This document shows positions 8,044 through 17,099 of a stretch of DNA of 64,000 bases, piece by piece. A program made the translations under genes and the position numbers. The notes beneath the pieces are model-generated. The model saw only the letters and a program-made list of their open reading frames with translations, did no database searches and was not told the origin of the DNA. This DNA is from Rhizobium sp. S152. GTDB taxonomy: Bacteria; Pseudomonadota; Alphaproteobacteria; Rhizobiales; Rhizobiaceae. The stretch lies in the NCBI RefSeq assembly GCF_030380735.1, contig NZ_JAUDRZ010000026.1:745370-809369 (forward strand), read 5' to 3'. Position 1 is the stretch's first letter, and the number at the start of each line of letters is the position of its first letter.

Positions 8044-9309
8044 ATGAAGTTTCGTCTTACGGCCGCCGTCGTCGCGGCCGCACTCGTTGGCACGGCCCTG
8101 CCGTCGCTCGCCGCCAACATCAGCATATCTGCAAGCTCCACCGGCAAAAACCTGGACCTGTTCCGCAAGCAGCTCGACGAGTTCGAGAAGGCGACCGGCA
8201 ACAAGGTCAGCATCGTCACCATGCCGTCCTCGTCCACCGAGCAGTTCTCGCAGTACCGCCTGTGGCTCGCCGCCGGCAATAAGGACGTCGACGTCTACCA
8301 GACCGACGTCATCTGGGCGCCGCAACTGGCCGACCAGTTCCTCGACCTGAAGGACGCCGCCAAGGACGTCGTGGGCGATTTCTTCCCCTCGATCATCCAG
8401 TCGCAGACCGTCAATGGCCGCCTCGTCGCCATGCCGCTCTATACCGACGCGCCGGCCCTCTTCTACCGCAAGGACCTGCTCGAAAAATACGGCAAGCAGC
8501 CGCCGAAGACCTGGGACGAAATGGCGGCCACCGCCAAGGAAATTCAGGACAAGGAGCGCGAAGCCGGCCAGAAGGACCTTTGGGGCTACGTCTTCCAGGG
8601 CAACGCCTATGAAGGCCTGACCTGCAACGCGCTGGAATGGATCAAGTCCTCCGGCGGCGGCCAGATCATCGAAACCGACGGCACCATCTCGATCAACAAC
8701 GAGAAGGCCGCGGCCGCCATCGAGCGCGCCAAGGGCTGGGTCGGCACCATTTCGCCGGGTGGCGTGCTTGCCTACCAGGAAGAAGAATCGCGCGGCGTCT
8801 GGCAGACCGGCAACGCCGTCTTCATGCGCAACTGGCCCTACGCCTACGCGCTCGGCAACGGCCCCGACAGCGCCGTCAAGGGCAAGTTCGACGTGGCTCC
8901 GCTCCCGGCAGCAACCGACGGTGACAAGCCCTCCTCGGCGCTCGGCGGCTGGAACCTCGCCGTCTCCAAATACTCGCAGAACCCCGAGGTAGCGATCGAA
9001 CTCGTCAAGTTCCTGGCGTCGAAGGATAGCCAGAAGCAGCGCGCCATCGAGCTCTCCAACCTGCCGACGCTGTCGGCGCTCTACGACGACAAGGACATCG
9101 CTGCCGCGGCCCCCTTCATGCCGGCCTGGAAGCCGATCTTCGAAAGCGCCGTGCCACGCCCCTCGGCCTCGGCCAAGGTCAAGTACAACGAGGTCTCCGC
9201 CAAGTTCTGGACCGCCGTCCACAACACGCTGTCGGGCAATGGCACGGCCGCTGAAAACCTCGAGCTTCTCGAAGCCGACCTGACGTCGCTCAAGGGCGAC
9301 AACTGGTAA
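8044..9309 (+). CDS. thuE: ThuE-like sugar ABC transporter, substrate-binding protein
   Basis: A 421-residue family 1 extracellular solute-binding protein, periplasmic, binding trehalose/maltose-type disaccharides. The start at 8044 is chosen over an upstream ATG at 8008 because a GGGAGGAAG ribosome binding site lies just before it and the signal peptide begins there (K-F-R-L, hydrophobic core, cleavage after about S-L-A-A). The mature protein has the features of the MalE-like fold, such as P-L-Y-T-D-A-P-A-L-F-Y-R-K-D-L-L in the first lobe and many aromatic residues for sugar stacking. It is the first gene of the operon that continues with two permeases and the ThuA/ThuB oxidoreductase pair. 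Confidence 0.9.
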   Translation: MKFRLTAAVVAAALVGTALPSLAANISISASSTGKNLDLFRKQLDEFEKATGNKVSIVTMPSSSTEQFSQYRLWLAAGNKDVDVYQTDVIWAPQLADQFLDLKDAAKDVVGDFFPSIIQSQTVNGRLVAMPLYTDAPALFYRKDLLEKYGKQPPKTWDEMAATAKEIQDKEREAGQKDLWGYVFQGNAYEGLTCNALEWIKSSGGGQIIETDGTISINNEKAAAAIERAKGWVGTISPGGVLAYQEEESRGVWQTGNAVFMRNWPYAYALGNGPDSAVKGKFDVAPLPAATDGDKPSSALGGWNLAVSKYSQNPEVAIELVKFLASKDSQKQRAIELSNLPTLSALYDDKDIAAAAPFMPAWKPIFESAVPRPSASAKVKYNEVSAKFWTAVHNTLSGNGTAAENLELLEADLTSLKGDNW

Positions 9310-9393
9310 TCCATCGACGCGCCGGCGGCGGCCCCTCCGCTGCCGGCGCTCCGAAGGGTGCCATCGTCAATCGTGTCAGGAAGCGGGTATCTC

Positions 9394-10380
9394 ATGAGTG
9401 AAGTTGCAGTTTCTGAAGGCCTGAAGGCGCCTGCGCGCGCCAAGACCAGCTCGCCGAACATGCGGGCCGACCGCGTCCGTTCCGCCTGGATGTTCCTGGC
9501 GCCGACGCTGTTCATCCTCGCCGTCGTCGCCGGCTGGCCGCTGTTTCGCACCATGTATTTCAGCTTCACCAACGCCTCGCTCACCAATCTCGGCGGAGCG
9601 AGCTTCGTCGGCTTCGACAATTACCTCTCCTGGATCACGCTGAAGAGCGGTCGCACGGTCTACAGGGGCCTGCTCGCCGATCCCGCCTGGTGGAACGCGG
9701 TGTGGAACACCGCCAAGTTCACGCTGCTCTCAGTCACCATCGAGACCGCGCTCGGCCTGATCGTCGCCCTCGTCCTCAATGCCCAGTTCGTCGGCCGCGG
9801 CATCGTGCGCGCCGCCATCCTCATCCCCTGGGCGATCCCGACCATCGTCTCGGCCAAGATGTGGGCCTGGATGCTCAACGACCAGTTCGGCATTTTGAAC
9901 GACCTTTTCATGGCGCTCGGCCTCATCAGCCAGAAGATCGCCTGGACCGCCAACCCTGATACGGCGATGATCGCCGTCCTGATCGTCGACGTCTGGAAGA
10001 CCACGCCCTTCATGGCGCTTCTCATCCTCGCCGGCCTGCAGATGGTGCCCGGCGATATCTACGAGGCCGCGAAGCTCGACGGCATCAATCCCATCAAGGT
10101 CTTCTGGCGCCTGACCCTGCCGCTGATCCGCCCGGCGATCATGGTCGCCGTCATCTTCCGCATGCTCGACGCCATGCGCATCTTCGACCTGATCTACGTG
10201 CTGACGCCGAACAATGTGCAGACCAAGACCATGTCCGTCATGGCCCGAGAGAACCTCTTCGACTTCGACAAGTTCGCCTATGGCGCGACCGCCTCGACGG
10301 TTCTCTTCCTGCTCATCGCCACCGTCACGGTGATCTACATGTGGCTCGGCCGCGTCAACCTCGGCGGGAGTGAACGCTGA
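9394..10380 (+). CDS. thuF: ThuF-like sugar ABC transporter permease
   Basis: A 328-residue inner-membrane permease of the MalF/UgpA type. The start at 9394 is preceded by AGGAAG with a 10-base spacer. About six hydrophobic spans are visible, the first at residues about 28-50. The EAA loop for ATPase docking is present in the second half (Y-E-A-A-K-L-D-G-I-N-P-I-K-V-F-W-R-L-T-L-P). It should form the translocation channel with the next gene product. Its stop overlaps the next start by one base (TGATG), so translation is coupled. Confidence 0.92.
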   Translation: MSEVAVSEGLKAPARAKTSSPNMRADRVRSAWMFLAPTLFILAVVAGWPLFRTMYFSFTNASLTNLGGASFVGFDNYLSWITLKSGRTVYRGLLADPAWWNAVWNTAKFTLLSVTIETALGLIVALVLNAQFVGRGIVRAAILIPWAIPTIVSAKMWAWMLNDQFGILNDLFMALGLISQKIAWTANPDTAMIAVLIVDVWKTTPFMALLILAGLQMVPGDIYEAAKLDGINPIKVFWRLTLPLIRPAIMVAVIFRMLDAMRIFDLIYVLTPNNVQTKTMSVMARENLFDFDKFAYGATASTVLFLLIATVTVIYMWLGRVNLGGSER

Positions 10381-11210
10381 TGCTTCTCACAGCCACCAAG
10401 AACACCCTCTTCTATCTCCTCGTCGGCGTCATCGTCATCATCGCGGTCTTCCCCTTCTACTACGCGATCCTGACCAGCTTCAAAGCCGGCACGGCGCTGT
10501 TCGAGATCAACTACTGGCCGACCTCGATCTCGTTTGCGAATTACGCCAACGTGCTGACGACGGGCAGCTTCATCCGCAGTCTCGGCAATTCGCTGCTGGT
10601 GGCGGTCTGCGTCGTCGCCGCCTCGCTGCTTCTCGCCGTCACCGCATCCTACGCGCTGGCCCGCGTCCATTTCCGCGGCCGCGCGCTGCTGATGCTGACC
10701 ATCCTCTCGGTCTCGATGTTCCCGCAGATCGCGGTGCTGGCCGGCCTGTTCGAACTGATCCGCTGGATCGGCATCTTCAACACGCCGTTTGCGCTGATCT
10801 TCTCCTACATGATCTTCACCCTGCCATTCACGGTCTGGGTTCTGACCACCTTCATGCGCGATCTGCCCATCGAAATCGAGGAAGCGGCGATCGTCGACGG
10901 CGCCTCTCCGTGGGTGATCATTACTCAGGTTTTCATGCCGCTGATGTGGCCGGCATTGGTCACGACCGGGCTGCTCGCCTTCATTACGGCCTGGAACGAA
11001 TTCCTTTTCGCCCTAACCTTTACCTCTTCGGACGCGCAGAGAACCGTGCCGGTTGCCATCGCCCTCTTGTCGGGCGGCAGCCAGTTCGAGATTCCCTGGG
11101 GCAACATCATGGCGGCATCCGTCATCGTCACGGTTCCCGTCGTTGTCCTGGTGCTCATATTCCAGCGCCGGATCATTTCCGGCCTCACCGCCGGCGGCGT
11201 CAAAGGTTGA
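10380..11210 (+). CDS. thuG: ThuG-like sugar ABC transporter permease
   Basis: A 276-residue permease of the MalG type with six predicted membrane spans. The EAA loop is clear at about residues 165-185 (I-E-E-A-A-I-V-D-G-A-S-P-W-V-I-I). It partners the preceding permease. In the S. meliloti trehalose operon the ATPase gene thuK follows here; instead only about 230 bases without a gene follow before thuA. The importer therefore needs an ATPase encoded elsewhere. Confidence 0.92.
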   Translation: MLLTATKNTLFYLLVGVIVIIAVFPFYYAILTSFKAGTALFEINYWPTSISFANYANVLTTGSFIRSLGNSLLVAVCVVAASLLLAVTASYALARVHFRGRALLMLTILSVSMFPQIAVLAGLFELIRWIGIFNTPFALIFSYMIFTLPFTVWVLTTFMRDLPIEIEEAAIVDGASPWVIITQVFMPLMWPALVTTGLLAFITAWNEFLFALTFTSSDAQRTVPVAIALLSGGSQFEIPWGNIMAASVIVTVPVVVLVLIFQRRIISGLTAGGVKG

Positions 11211-11442
11211 AGAAAGCACGATATGGCACAGATTAGACCCGACGAAGTTCCACCGGCCGCATCGCCGGTCGTGAGCGAAGCCGCCGCATCGTGCAAGCGG
11301 ACCACGGCGCGCCACGTCGGCCATCACCGAACCGCGCTCGAAAGGATCCCCCTCGAGGGCGCAGCCTGAACCCAACCCGAACAACCGGATCCCGGCCGCT
11401 TCCCAACGGTTTCGATCCAACACGCGCATGAAGGAGCATAAC
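11211..11442 (+). other. Gap where thuK is expected; no ATPase gene
   Basis: The 232 bases between thuG and thuA have no credible gene. A short frame at 11223-11369 starts Met-Ala-Gln-Ile but then lacks any ABC-ATPase sequence; no Walker A, signature or Walker B motif appears in any frame. The stretch is Arg/Pro-rich in all frames and looks noncoding. It may be a scar left by deletion of thuK, but I could not identify a convincing ThuK fragment. Confidence 0.5.
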
Positions 11443-12228
11443 TTGGCTATTCGCACCATCGTATGGGGTGAAAACATCCATGAGAACACCAACGAGATCG
11501 TCCGCGGCATCTATCCCGATGGCATGCACACGACGATCGCCAGCGCGCTGAACACCGATCCCGCGATCAGCGCCACGACGGCGACGTTGCAGGAGCCGGA
11601 ACACGGCCTCACCGAAGCGCGTCTCGCCGAAACCGACGTGCTGACCTGGTGGGGCCACAAGGACCACGGCGCGGTTTCCGACGTCGTCGTCGAGCGCGTC
11701 GCCAAGCGCGTCTGGGAGGGCATGGGCCTGCTGGTGCTGCATTCCGGCCACTTCTCGAAGATCTTCAAGCGCCTGATGGGCACGCCCTGCGCGCTGAAGT
11801 GGCGCGAGGCCGGCGAGCGCGAGCGCCTGTGGACGATCAACCAGCGCCACCCGATTGCGGCCGGCATCGGCGAGAACTTCGTGCTCGAAAACGAAGAGAT
11901 GTACGGCGAGCAGTTCTCCGTTCCGGAGCCGCTGGAAACCGTGTTCATCTCCTGGTTCCAGGGCGGCGAGGTCTTCCGCTCGGGCCTGACGTGGCGCCGC
12001 GGCGCCGGCAACATCTTCTACTTCCGCCCGGGCCACGAAACCTATCCGACCTACCACGACGCCAACGTCCAGAAGGTGCTGATCAATGGCGTCAAATGGG
12101 CCTATAATCCTGAAGGCGACCTGAAGAGCATCACCGATGCCCCGAACGTCCCCGTCGACAAGGCGCTGGAGCCGATTACAGAACGCGGCCCGAGACTGCA
12201 CCAGGCCGGCGAAGCCGGTTACCGCTGA
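11443..12228 (+). CDS. thuA: ThuA-domain protein, trehalose utilization
   Basis: A 261-residue ThuA-family protein with a class I glutamine-amidotransferase-like fold. In S. meliloti ThuA and ThuB convert imported trehalose and related disaccharides to 3-keto derivatives. The start is placed at a TTG: an in-frame ATG occurs 15 bases earlier, but the AAGGAG ribosome binding site (11431-11436) lies between the two, and family members begin M-A-I-R-T-I-V-W-G-E-N. Features include the early N-I-H-E segment, W-W-G-H at about residue 68 and H-S-G-H at about residue 100. It precedes thuB by 10 bases. Confidence 0.9.
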   Translation: MAIRTIVWGENIHENTNEIVRGIYPDGMHTTIASALNTDPAISATTATLQEPEHGLTEARLAETDVLTWWGHKDHGAVSDVVVERVAKRVWEGMGLLVLHSGHFSKIFKRLMGTPCALKWREAGERERLWTINQRHPIAAGIGENFVLENEEMYGEQFSVPEPLETVFISWFQGGEVFRSGLTWRRGAGNIFYFRPGHETYPTYHDANVQKVLINGVKWAYNPEGDLKSITDAPNVPVDKALEPITERGPRLHQAGEAGYR

Positions 12229-12238
12229 GGAGCACAGC

Positions 12239-13345
12239 ATGCGACTACTCGTTCTTGGTACAGGCGTCATGGCCAAAAACCAGGTTGCCAACTTCATGGC
12301 CATCGACGGCGTCGAAGTGGTGGGCGCGGTCGATACCGATCTGGCCCGCCTGACCGAATTCGCCGATCACTTCCACATCGAAAAGCGTTTCCGCACGCTG
12401 GAGGAAGCAATCGAATGGGGTGAATTCGACAGCGCCACCAACGTCACGCCGGACCGTATCCACTATCCGACCAGCCTGGCGCTGATCGCGGCCGGCAAAC
12501 ACGTCTTCTGCGAAAAGCCGCTGGCCGAACACTACGACCACGCGCTGGAGATGACCGAGGCCGCCGAAGCCGCCGGCGTCATCAACATGGTCAACCTCAC
12601 CTATCGCAACGTTGCCCCGCTGCAGCGCGCCCGCGAAATGGTGCTGGCGGGCGAACTCGGCACCATCAGGCACGTCGAGGCCTCCTATCTGCAGAGCTGG
12701 CTGGTCTCGCGCGCCTGGGGCGACTGGCGCACGGAATCGCGCTGGCTGTGGCGTCTGTCCACCGGCCACGGCTCGAACGGCGTGCTCGGCGACGTCGGCA
12801 TCCACATCCTCGACTTCGCCGCTTACGGCGCCGCGACCGATATCGACCACGTCTTCGCCCGCCTGAAGACCTTCAACAAGGCACCGGGCGGCCAGATCGG
12901 CGAATATCTGCTGGATGCCAACGACAGCTTCACCATGTCGGTCGATTTCACCAACGGCGCGCTCGGCGTCATACACGCCACACGCTGGGCGACCGGCCAC
13001 CTCAACGAACTGAAGCTGCGCATCTACGGCGAAAAGGGCAGCCTCGAGGTCACCCATCGTCCAGATGGATCCGACCTGCGCGGCTGCTTCGGCGAGGACA
13101 TCGAGAGCGCCACCTGGCGCGACATCGAGGTGCCGCCGGTGCTGACCAACTACCAGCGCTTCGCCGAGGCCGTGAAGACGGGCAAGCCGGACGACCCCAC
13201 CTTCCGCCACGCCGCCAACCTGCAGAAGGTCATCGACCTCGCGATCGTCTCCGAACGCGAACGCCGCGAGCTCAACCTTCTCGCCGCACAGCAACAGGAC
13301 AGCGCCCCCGACAAGCGCATCCCGCCGCTGACGGTGGTGGTGTAA
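12239..13345 (+). CDS. thuB: ThuB-like Gfo/Idh/MocA-family dehydrogenase
   Basis: A 368-residue NAD(P)-dependent oxidoreductase. The N-terminal Rossmann fold opens with L-V-L-G-T-G-V-M-A (residues 3-11); the family hallmark F-C-E-K-P-L-A (about residue 90) carries the conserved E-K-P. The C-terminal alpha/beta domain binds the sugar. ThuB acts with ThuA in oxidising trehalose, maltitol and related disaccharides to 3-keto sugars. GAGGAG precedes the chosen ATG with little spacing, and the gene begins 10 bases after thuA. It is the last gene of the operon; a hairpin follows. Confidence 0.9.
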   Translation: MRLLVLGTGVMAKNQVANFMAIDGVEVVGAVDTDLARLTEFADHFHIEKRFRTLEEAIEWGEFDSATNVTPDRIHYPTSLALIAAGKHVFCEKPLAEHYDHALEMTEAAEAAGVINMVNLTYRNVAPLQRAREMVLAGELGTIRHVEASYLQSWLVSRAWGDWRTESRWLWRLSTGHGSNGVLGDVGIHILDFAAYGAATDIDHVFARLKTFNKAPGGQIGEYLLDANDSFTMSVDFTNGALGVIHATRWATGHLNELKLRIYGEKGSLEVTHRPDGSDLRGCFGEDIESATWRDIEVPPVLTNYQRFAEAVKTGKPDDPTFRHAANLQKVIDLAIVSERERRELNLLAAQQQDSAPDKRIPPLTVVV

Positions 13346-13360
13346 GGCCTCATTGAAAAG

Positions 13361-13384
13361 CAAGGCCCGCGAAAGCGGGCCTTG
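13361..13384 (+). terminator. Hairpin after thuB
   Basis: A perfect 10-base stem CAAGGCCCGC/GCGGGCCTTG with a GAAA tetraloop, 15 bases after the thuB stop. It has no clear T-run, so it may stabilise the mRNA end or act as a weak terminator for the thu operon. Confidence 0.6.
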
Positions 13385-13485
13385 CGAGCGGTCTTTCGAA
13401 CTATCGGTAACTGCAGCCGGGCGCGCGCCAAATAAGGATGGCGCGTGTCGGCCACCGTCGAGGTTTTCGGTTCATCCCTCTTAGG

Positions 13486-14142
13486 TCACACCGCGCTGCC
13501 CGAAACCGGCGTGTTGAGCAATTGCTGCTCCCACAGATATGCGATGCCGCTGCCGGCGCAATGATGCCTGATCACCTCGTCATTCAGCTTCAGCGCAGTT
13601 TCCACCCGCGCCCAGTCGCGCTGCCATTCGGCGGCCAGCGCCAGCCACGTCATCATGTTCGCACCAGCCGCGATCATGCGCTGGATGGCCACCTCGTGGG
13701 CCTCGGTAGAGACCGCACCCGACGCATCGGTGATGACGGTCACATCCCAGCCTTCGCCCAGCGCCTGGATCACCGGCATTGCAACGCAGATTTCCGTCCA
13801 GAGCCCGGCGATGATGAGCTGCTTCCTGCCCGTCGCCTTGACCGCGTCCACCACCTTCTTGTCTTCCCAGGTGTTGATGAACGTCCGGTCGATCACCTCC
13901 TGATCCGGAAAGACCTCCGTAATCTGTGGGAAAATGACGCCCCCGCGGTCGGCGATGACGCTGGTCAGGATGGTGGGAACACCAAAGACCTTTGCCGATT
14001 TCGCCAGAGCCGTCGCATTGTTGACCACCATATGCGGATCGTGGCTGTTGAGGTTGGTGAGCTGGTACGGCTGGTGGTCGATCAGGACGAGGACGGAATC
14101 TTCAGGACGAAGAAGCGACGAAAGGCCGTTACGAAATGTCAT
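13486..14142 (-). CDS. Isochorismatase-family hydrolase (YcaC-like)
   Basis: A 218-residue cysteine hydrolase of the isochorismatase superfamily. Asp22 in V-L-I-D-H-Q and Cys119 in L-W-T-E-I-C correspond to two residues of the Asp-Lys-Cys triad. At the usual lysine position the sequence reads V-I-D-R-T-F-I-N-T-W, with an arginine (R86). The substrate is unknown; relatives hydrolyse nicotinamide, isochorismate and other amides. It is divergent from a LysR regulator whose start is 213 bases away, so the regulator probably controls it. The AGAGGA ribosome binding site supports the start. Confidence 0.85.
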   Translation of the reverse strand: MTFRNGLSSLLRPEDSVLVLIDHQPYQLTNLNSHDPHMVVNNATALAKSAKVFGVPTILTSVIADRGGVIFPQITEVFPDQEVIDRTFINTWEDKKVVDAVKATGRKQLIIAGLWTEICVAMPVIQALGEGWDVTVITDASGAVSTEAHEVAIQRMIAAGANMMTWLALAAEWQRDWARVETALKLNDEVIRHHCAGSGIAYLWEQQLLNTPVSGSAV

Positions 14143-14354
14143 GCATATATCCTCTGCTGCAGTTGGGTGAGATCGGTCGCCGGAAGTCGATGCCTGCCGG
14201 CGGACGATTTGCTGGCGCCGAGTTGCGGAACGTCGACGGCCGGAAAAACAGGCACGGATAGCTGTGCCGCCTGCGAAACGACACTGTCACTCCCCGTATC
14301 GATACGGTAGCCTTCAGTTTTGGTGAGCTGTGTCGCAAAAGGAGGAACGCCGTA

Positions 14355-15248
14355 ATGGAAATCGAAGATCTGCGAACATTCGTGGAGGTCGCGGATGCGG
14401 GTGGTGTTTCGGCCGCGGCGGTCCGGCTTGGCGTTTCCAAATCGATGGTCAGCCGGCGGCTGATGCGGTTGGAGACCGAGCTTGGGGTACAGCTGCTGGC
14501 ACGCTCGACACGCGGGGCTTCGCTCACCGAGGCGGGCTCCATCTTCCGGGATCATGCGGCCAAGGTCTGCGCTGAGATCGATCTGGCGAGAGAGACGATA
14601 TTGCCGGCGGGCGAACTGCGCGGCCGGCTTCGGGTCGCCGCTCCACTTTCCTTCGGCCCGACGCATTTCGCTGTGGTACTCGCCGAAATGGCGCGACGCC
14701 ACCCACAGCTGCAAATTCAGACTTGTTACAGCGATCACTTCGTCGACCTCATCGCCGATGGGTTCGATTGCGCAATCCGGGTGGGCTATCTGCCGGATTC
14801 CAACTTGATCGCAAGACGCGTCGGGCCGCTTTACGGCAACTTGGTTGCCAGCCCCGACTATATCCGGGCCCATGGCTCTCCCGAGACGCCGGGCGAACTC
14901 GCGGGCCACCAGGCGCTAATGCAAGGAACGGAATCCTGGCAGCTTCAGGATGGGGACGACATCGTTACCGTCAACCCGCGCGGGCGTTTCAAGGCCGACA
15001 ATGGTGCCGCTCTCGTCGCTGCGGCCGTCGCCGGGCTAGGCATTGCCTATCTCCCCGATGGTGTCACGCTGGCTCATCGCAAAACCGGTGCATTGGTCCG
15101 GGTGATGACGCAGCATCCGCCGCCGCCAGCCGGCATCTACGTCGTCCGTCCGCCGGGACCACATCCCTCCCGCAAGGTGCGTGTCCTGACCGAGATGTTG
15201 ATCGACTGCTTCACAGAACCTTCTAGCGCCGATCCTGGCGCAGGCTGA
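14355..15248 (+). CDS. LysR-family transcriptional regulator
   Basis: A 297-residue LysR protein. Residues 1-60 are the winged helix-turn-helix (F-V-E-V-A-D-A-G-G-V-S-A-A-A ... S-K-S-M-V-S-R-R-L); residues about 90-290 are the effector-binding domain. It resembles the PA0477/DsdC-like subgroup that ends with short P-P-P-A-G-I-Y-V-V-R type segments. AAGGAGG precedes the start. The divergent hydrolase gene is the likely target. The inducer cannot be deduced. Confidence 0.9.
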   Translation: MEIEDLRTFVEVADAGGVSAAAVRLGVSKSMVSRRLMRLETELGVQLLARSTRGASLTEAGSIFRDHAAKVCAEIDLARETILPAGELRGRLRVAAPLSFGPTHFAVVLAEMARRHPQLQIQTCYSDHFVDLIADGFDCAIRVGYLPDSNLIARRVGPLYGNLVASPDYIRAHGSPETPGELAGHQALMQGTESWQLQDGDDIVTVNPRGRFKADNGAALVAAAVAGLGIAYLPDGVTLAHRKTGALVRVMTQHPPPPAGIYVVRPPGPHPSRKVRVLTEMLIDCFTEPSSADPGAG

Positions 15249-15421
15249 GATGACGGCCTCGGCAGCTTCTCCGCGAAATCAGCGATATATGACTTCGGCT
15301 AGAAGTCTTCCGTTCCAGTCGAAGATAGGAACAACTCGTCCGCCCGCTCCAACAAACCAATGGCAGACTCTCACCACCCCCGATTAACACCATCAAAATC
15401 TTTCCGCCCTAGCGTGAAGTC

Positions 15422-17086
15422 ATGTTTTCCAGTGGACTTCGAACAGCACTCCTGGCGGCCTTCCTGCTTCTGGCCATGCTGGCGCACTTCAGCGCCGCAT
15501 CGGCCGGGGAAGCGGATTCGCCGGAGATTCGCGCCTGCTGGGCATCGGCCGGTCTGTCGGAAGACGTGGTCGCGATCTCCAGGGATGAGAAACGCTGGTC
15601 CTGCGGCGAGCAAGCCCCCTCCATCGATGCCGAGCGCGTCCTGCTCCGCTTCGACATCGCCCCCGGACAACCCCTTCCCCGCTACCTGCTCTCGCGGCGA
15701 AGCGCGCTTCAGGCGGTGCATCTGCTGGCGATCGATCGCGACGGTACGGTCCGTCAGAACACCATTCCCGCCGCCGCCCTTTCGAGTTCGATGGCCGGCG
15801 GCTATTTCAAGGCCGCCCTGCCTGACGTAACCACAAAAACCCGAGAGGTCGTCGCCGCATTCGACCTGCCGAGCCACCGGATGACGCTGGAGCGCGCCTA
15901 TGTTGCGCCGGCGGACGCTGCCGGCGGCATCGGCGACATCAGGTTCCTGCTTGTTCTGGCCGGGCTGGCAGGCATGCTGGTCATGCCCCTGATCTTCAAC
16001 GCGGCCTTCTACCGGGCGCTGCGCGAACCCTTCGTCCTCTGGCACTCGGCGCTGACATTTTCGCTGCTGATGACCATCCTGGTGTCTTCGGGCCTGTCGG
16101 TTGCGCTCTTCGATCCCAAGGCGATGACCTTGAGCTGGATGACGACGGTGATCTTCGGCATGACGGTCGCGTCGGGCGCGATGTTCACTTGGAGTTTCAT
16201 CGAACCCGGCCTGATGCATCCGTTGCTGCGGCGGCTGCTGCCCTATTGCGCGGCATCAGCGATCCTCCTGAGCACCGCTCACGCGGCCTTCCCCTTCGTC
16301 GCGCGCCCCATCCAGTCGAGCGCCTACACGGCGGCCTTCGCACCGATCCTTGCGGTCTTCATCCTGTCGATGATCGACGCCCTGCGTCGCGGCAGCCGCG
16401 CCGCGCGCTTCCAGGCGATCGGCTACACGCCGATGGTCGTGGTCGGCCTGGTCCGCCTGGTGACGGGTGTCGTTCCGTGGCTGACGAGCACCGACGCCAT
16501 GCTCCTTTTCTATGTCGGCTGCGTCTGCGAAGTCGTCTTCACGACGCTTGGCGTGGCGGAGCGCTTCGTGACCATCAAGCGCGAACGCGACCGCGCCCGC
16601 AATGAGGCCGAACTGCTCGAACGGCTGTCCGAAACGGACGCGCTGACGGGATTGCTCAACCGCCGTGCGATCGAAAGAGAGTTCGAGCGGCTTCGAACCG
16701 AAGGCTTCACCGCCCTTGCCGTCATCGACCTCGATCATTTCAAGGCGATCAACGATATGAACGGTCACAGTGTCGGAGACGAGGTGCTCAAGGCCGTGGC
16801 CACCGCGCTGCAGCCGGGCCCTGATGTTCGCGCCTACCGCCTCGGCGGCGAGGAGTTCGTGCTACTCCTGCGTGGCGACGACGCCGAAATCCAGGCCGAG
16901 CTTCGGCGCAAGGCGATCCCGTCGACGATCGCTCGTATGGTCTCGGGCCTCGAACGCCCCGTCACCGCCAGCATGGGCGTCACGCGCCTTTCCGGCGATG
17001 AGGGTTTCGCAACACTTTACGACCAGGCCGACAAGCTGCTCTACGAAGCCAAGAGCGCGGGGCGAAACCGAACAAAGGCCGCGTAG
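15422..17086 (+). CDS. Membrane diguanylate cyclase (7TMR-DISM/GGDEF)
   Basis: A 554-residue inner-membrane signalling protein. The order is: signal peptide (about 1-30), periplasmic 7TMR-DISM-like sensor domain (about 30-170), seven hydrophobic spans (about 180-385), a short charged helix rich in Arg/Glu, and a GGDEF domain (about 400-552). The active-site loop reads R-L-G-G-E-E-F, so cyclic di-GMP synthesis is expected. The inhibitory RxxD site normally just upstream is not present (the segment is Q-P-G-P-D), so product inhibition through that site is unlikely. The ribosome binding site is weak. It stands alone as a transcription unit. Confidence 0.9.
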   Translation: MFSSGLRTALLAAFLLLAMLAHFSAASAGEADSPEIRACWASAGLSEDVVAISRDEKRWSCGEQAPSIDAERVLLRFDIAPGQPLPRYLLSRRSALQAVHLLAIDRDGTVRQNTIPAAALSSSMAGGYFKAALPDVTTKTREVVAAFDLPSHRMTLERAYVAPADAAGGIGDIRFLLVLAGLAGMLVMPLIFNAAFYRALREPFVLWHSALTFSLLMTILVSSGLSVALFDPKAMTLSWMTTVIFGMTVASGAMFTWSFIEPGLMHPLLRRLLPYCAASAILLSTAHAAFPFVARPIQSSAYTAAFAPILAVFILSMIDALRRGSRAARFQAIGYTPMVVVGLVRLVTGVVPWLTSTDAMLLFYVGCVCEVVFTTLGVAERFVTIKRERDRARNEAELLERLSETDALTGLLNRRAIEREFERLRTEGFTALAVIDLDHFKAINDMNGHSVGDEVLKAVATALQPGPDVRAYRLGGEEFVLLLRGDDAEIQAELRRKAIPSTIARMVSGLERPVTASMGVTRLSGDEGFATLYDQADKLLYEAKSAGRNRTKAA

Positions 17087-17099
17087 AAGAAACCGGCAG

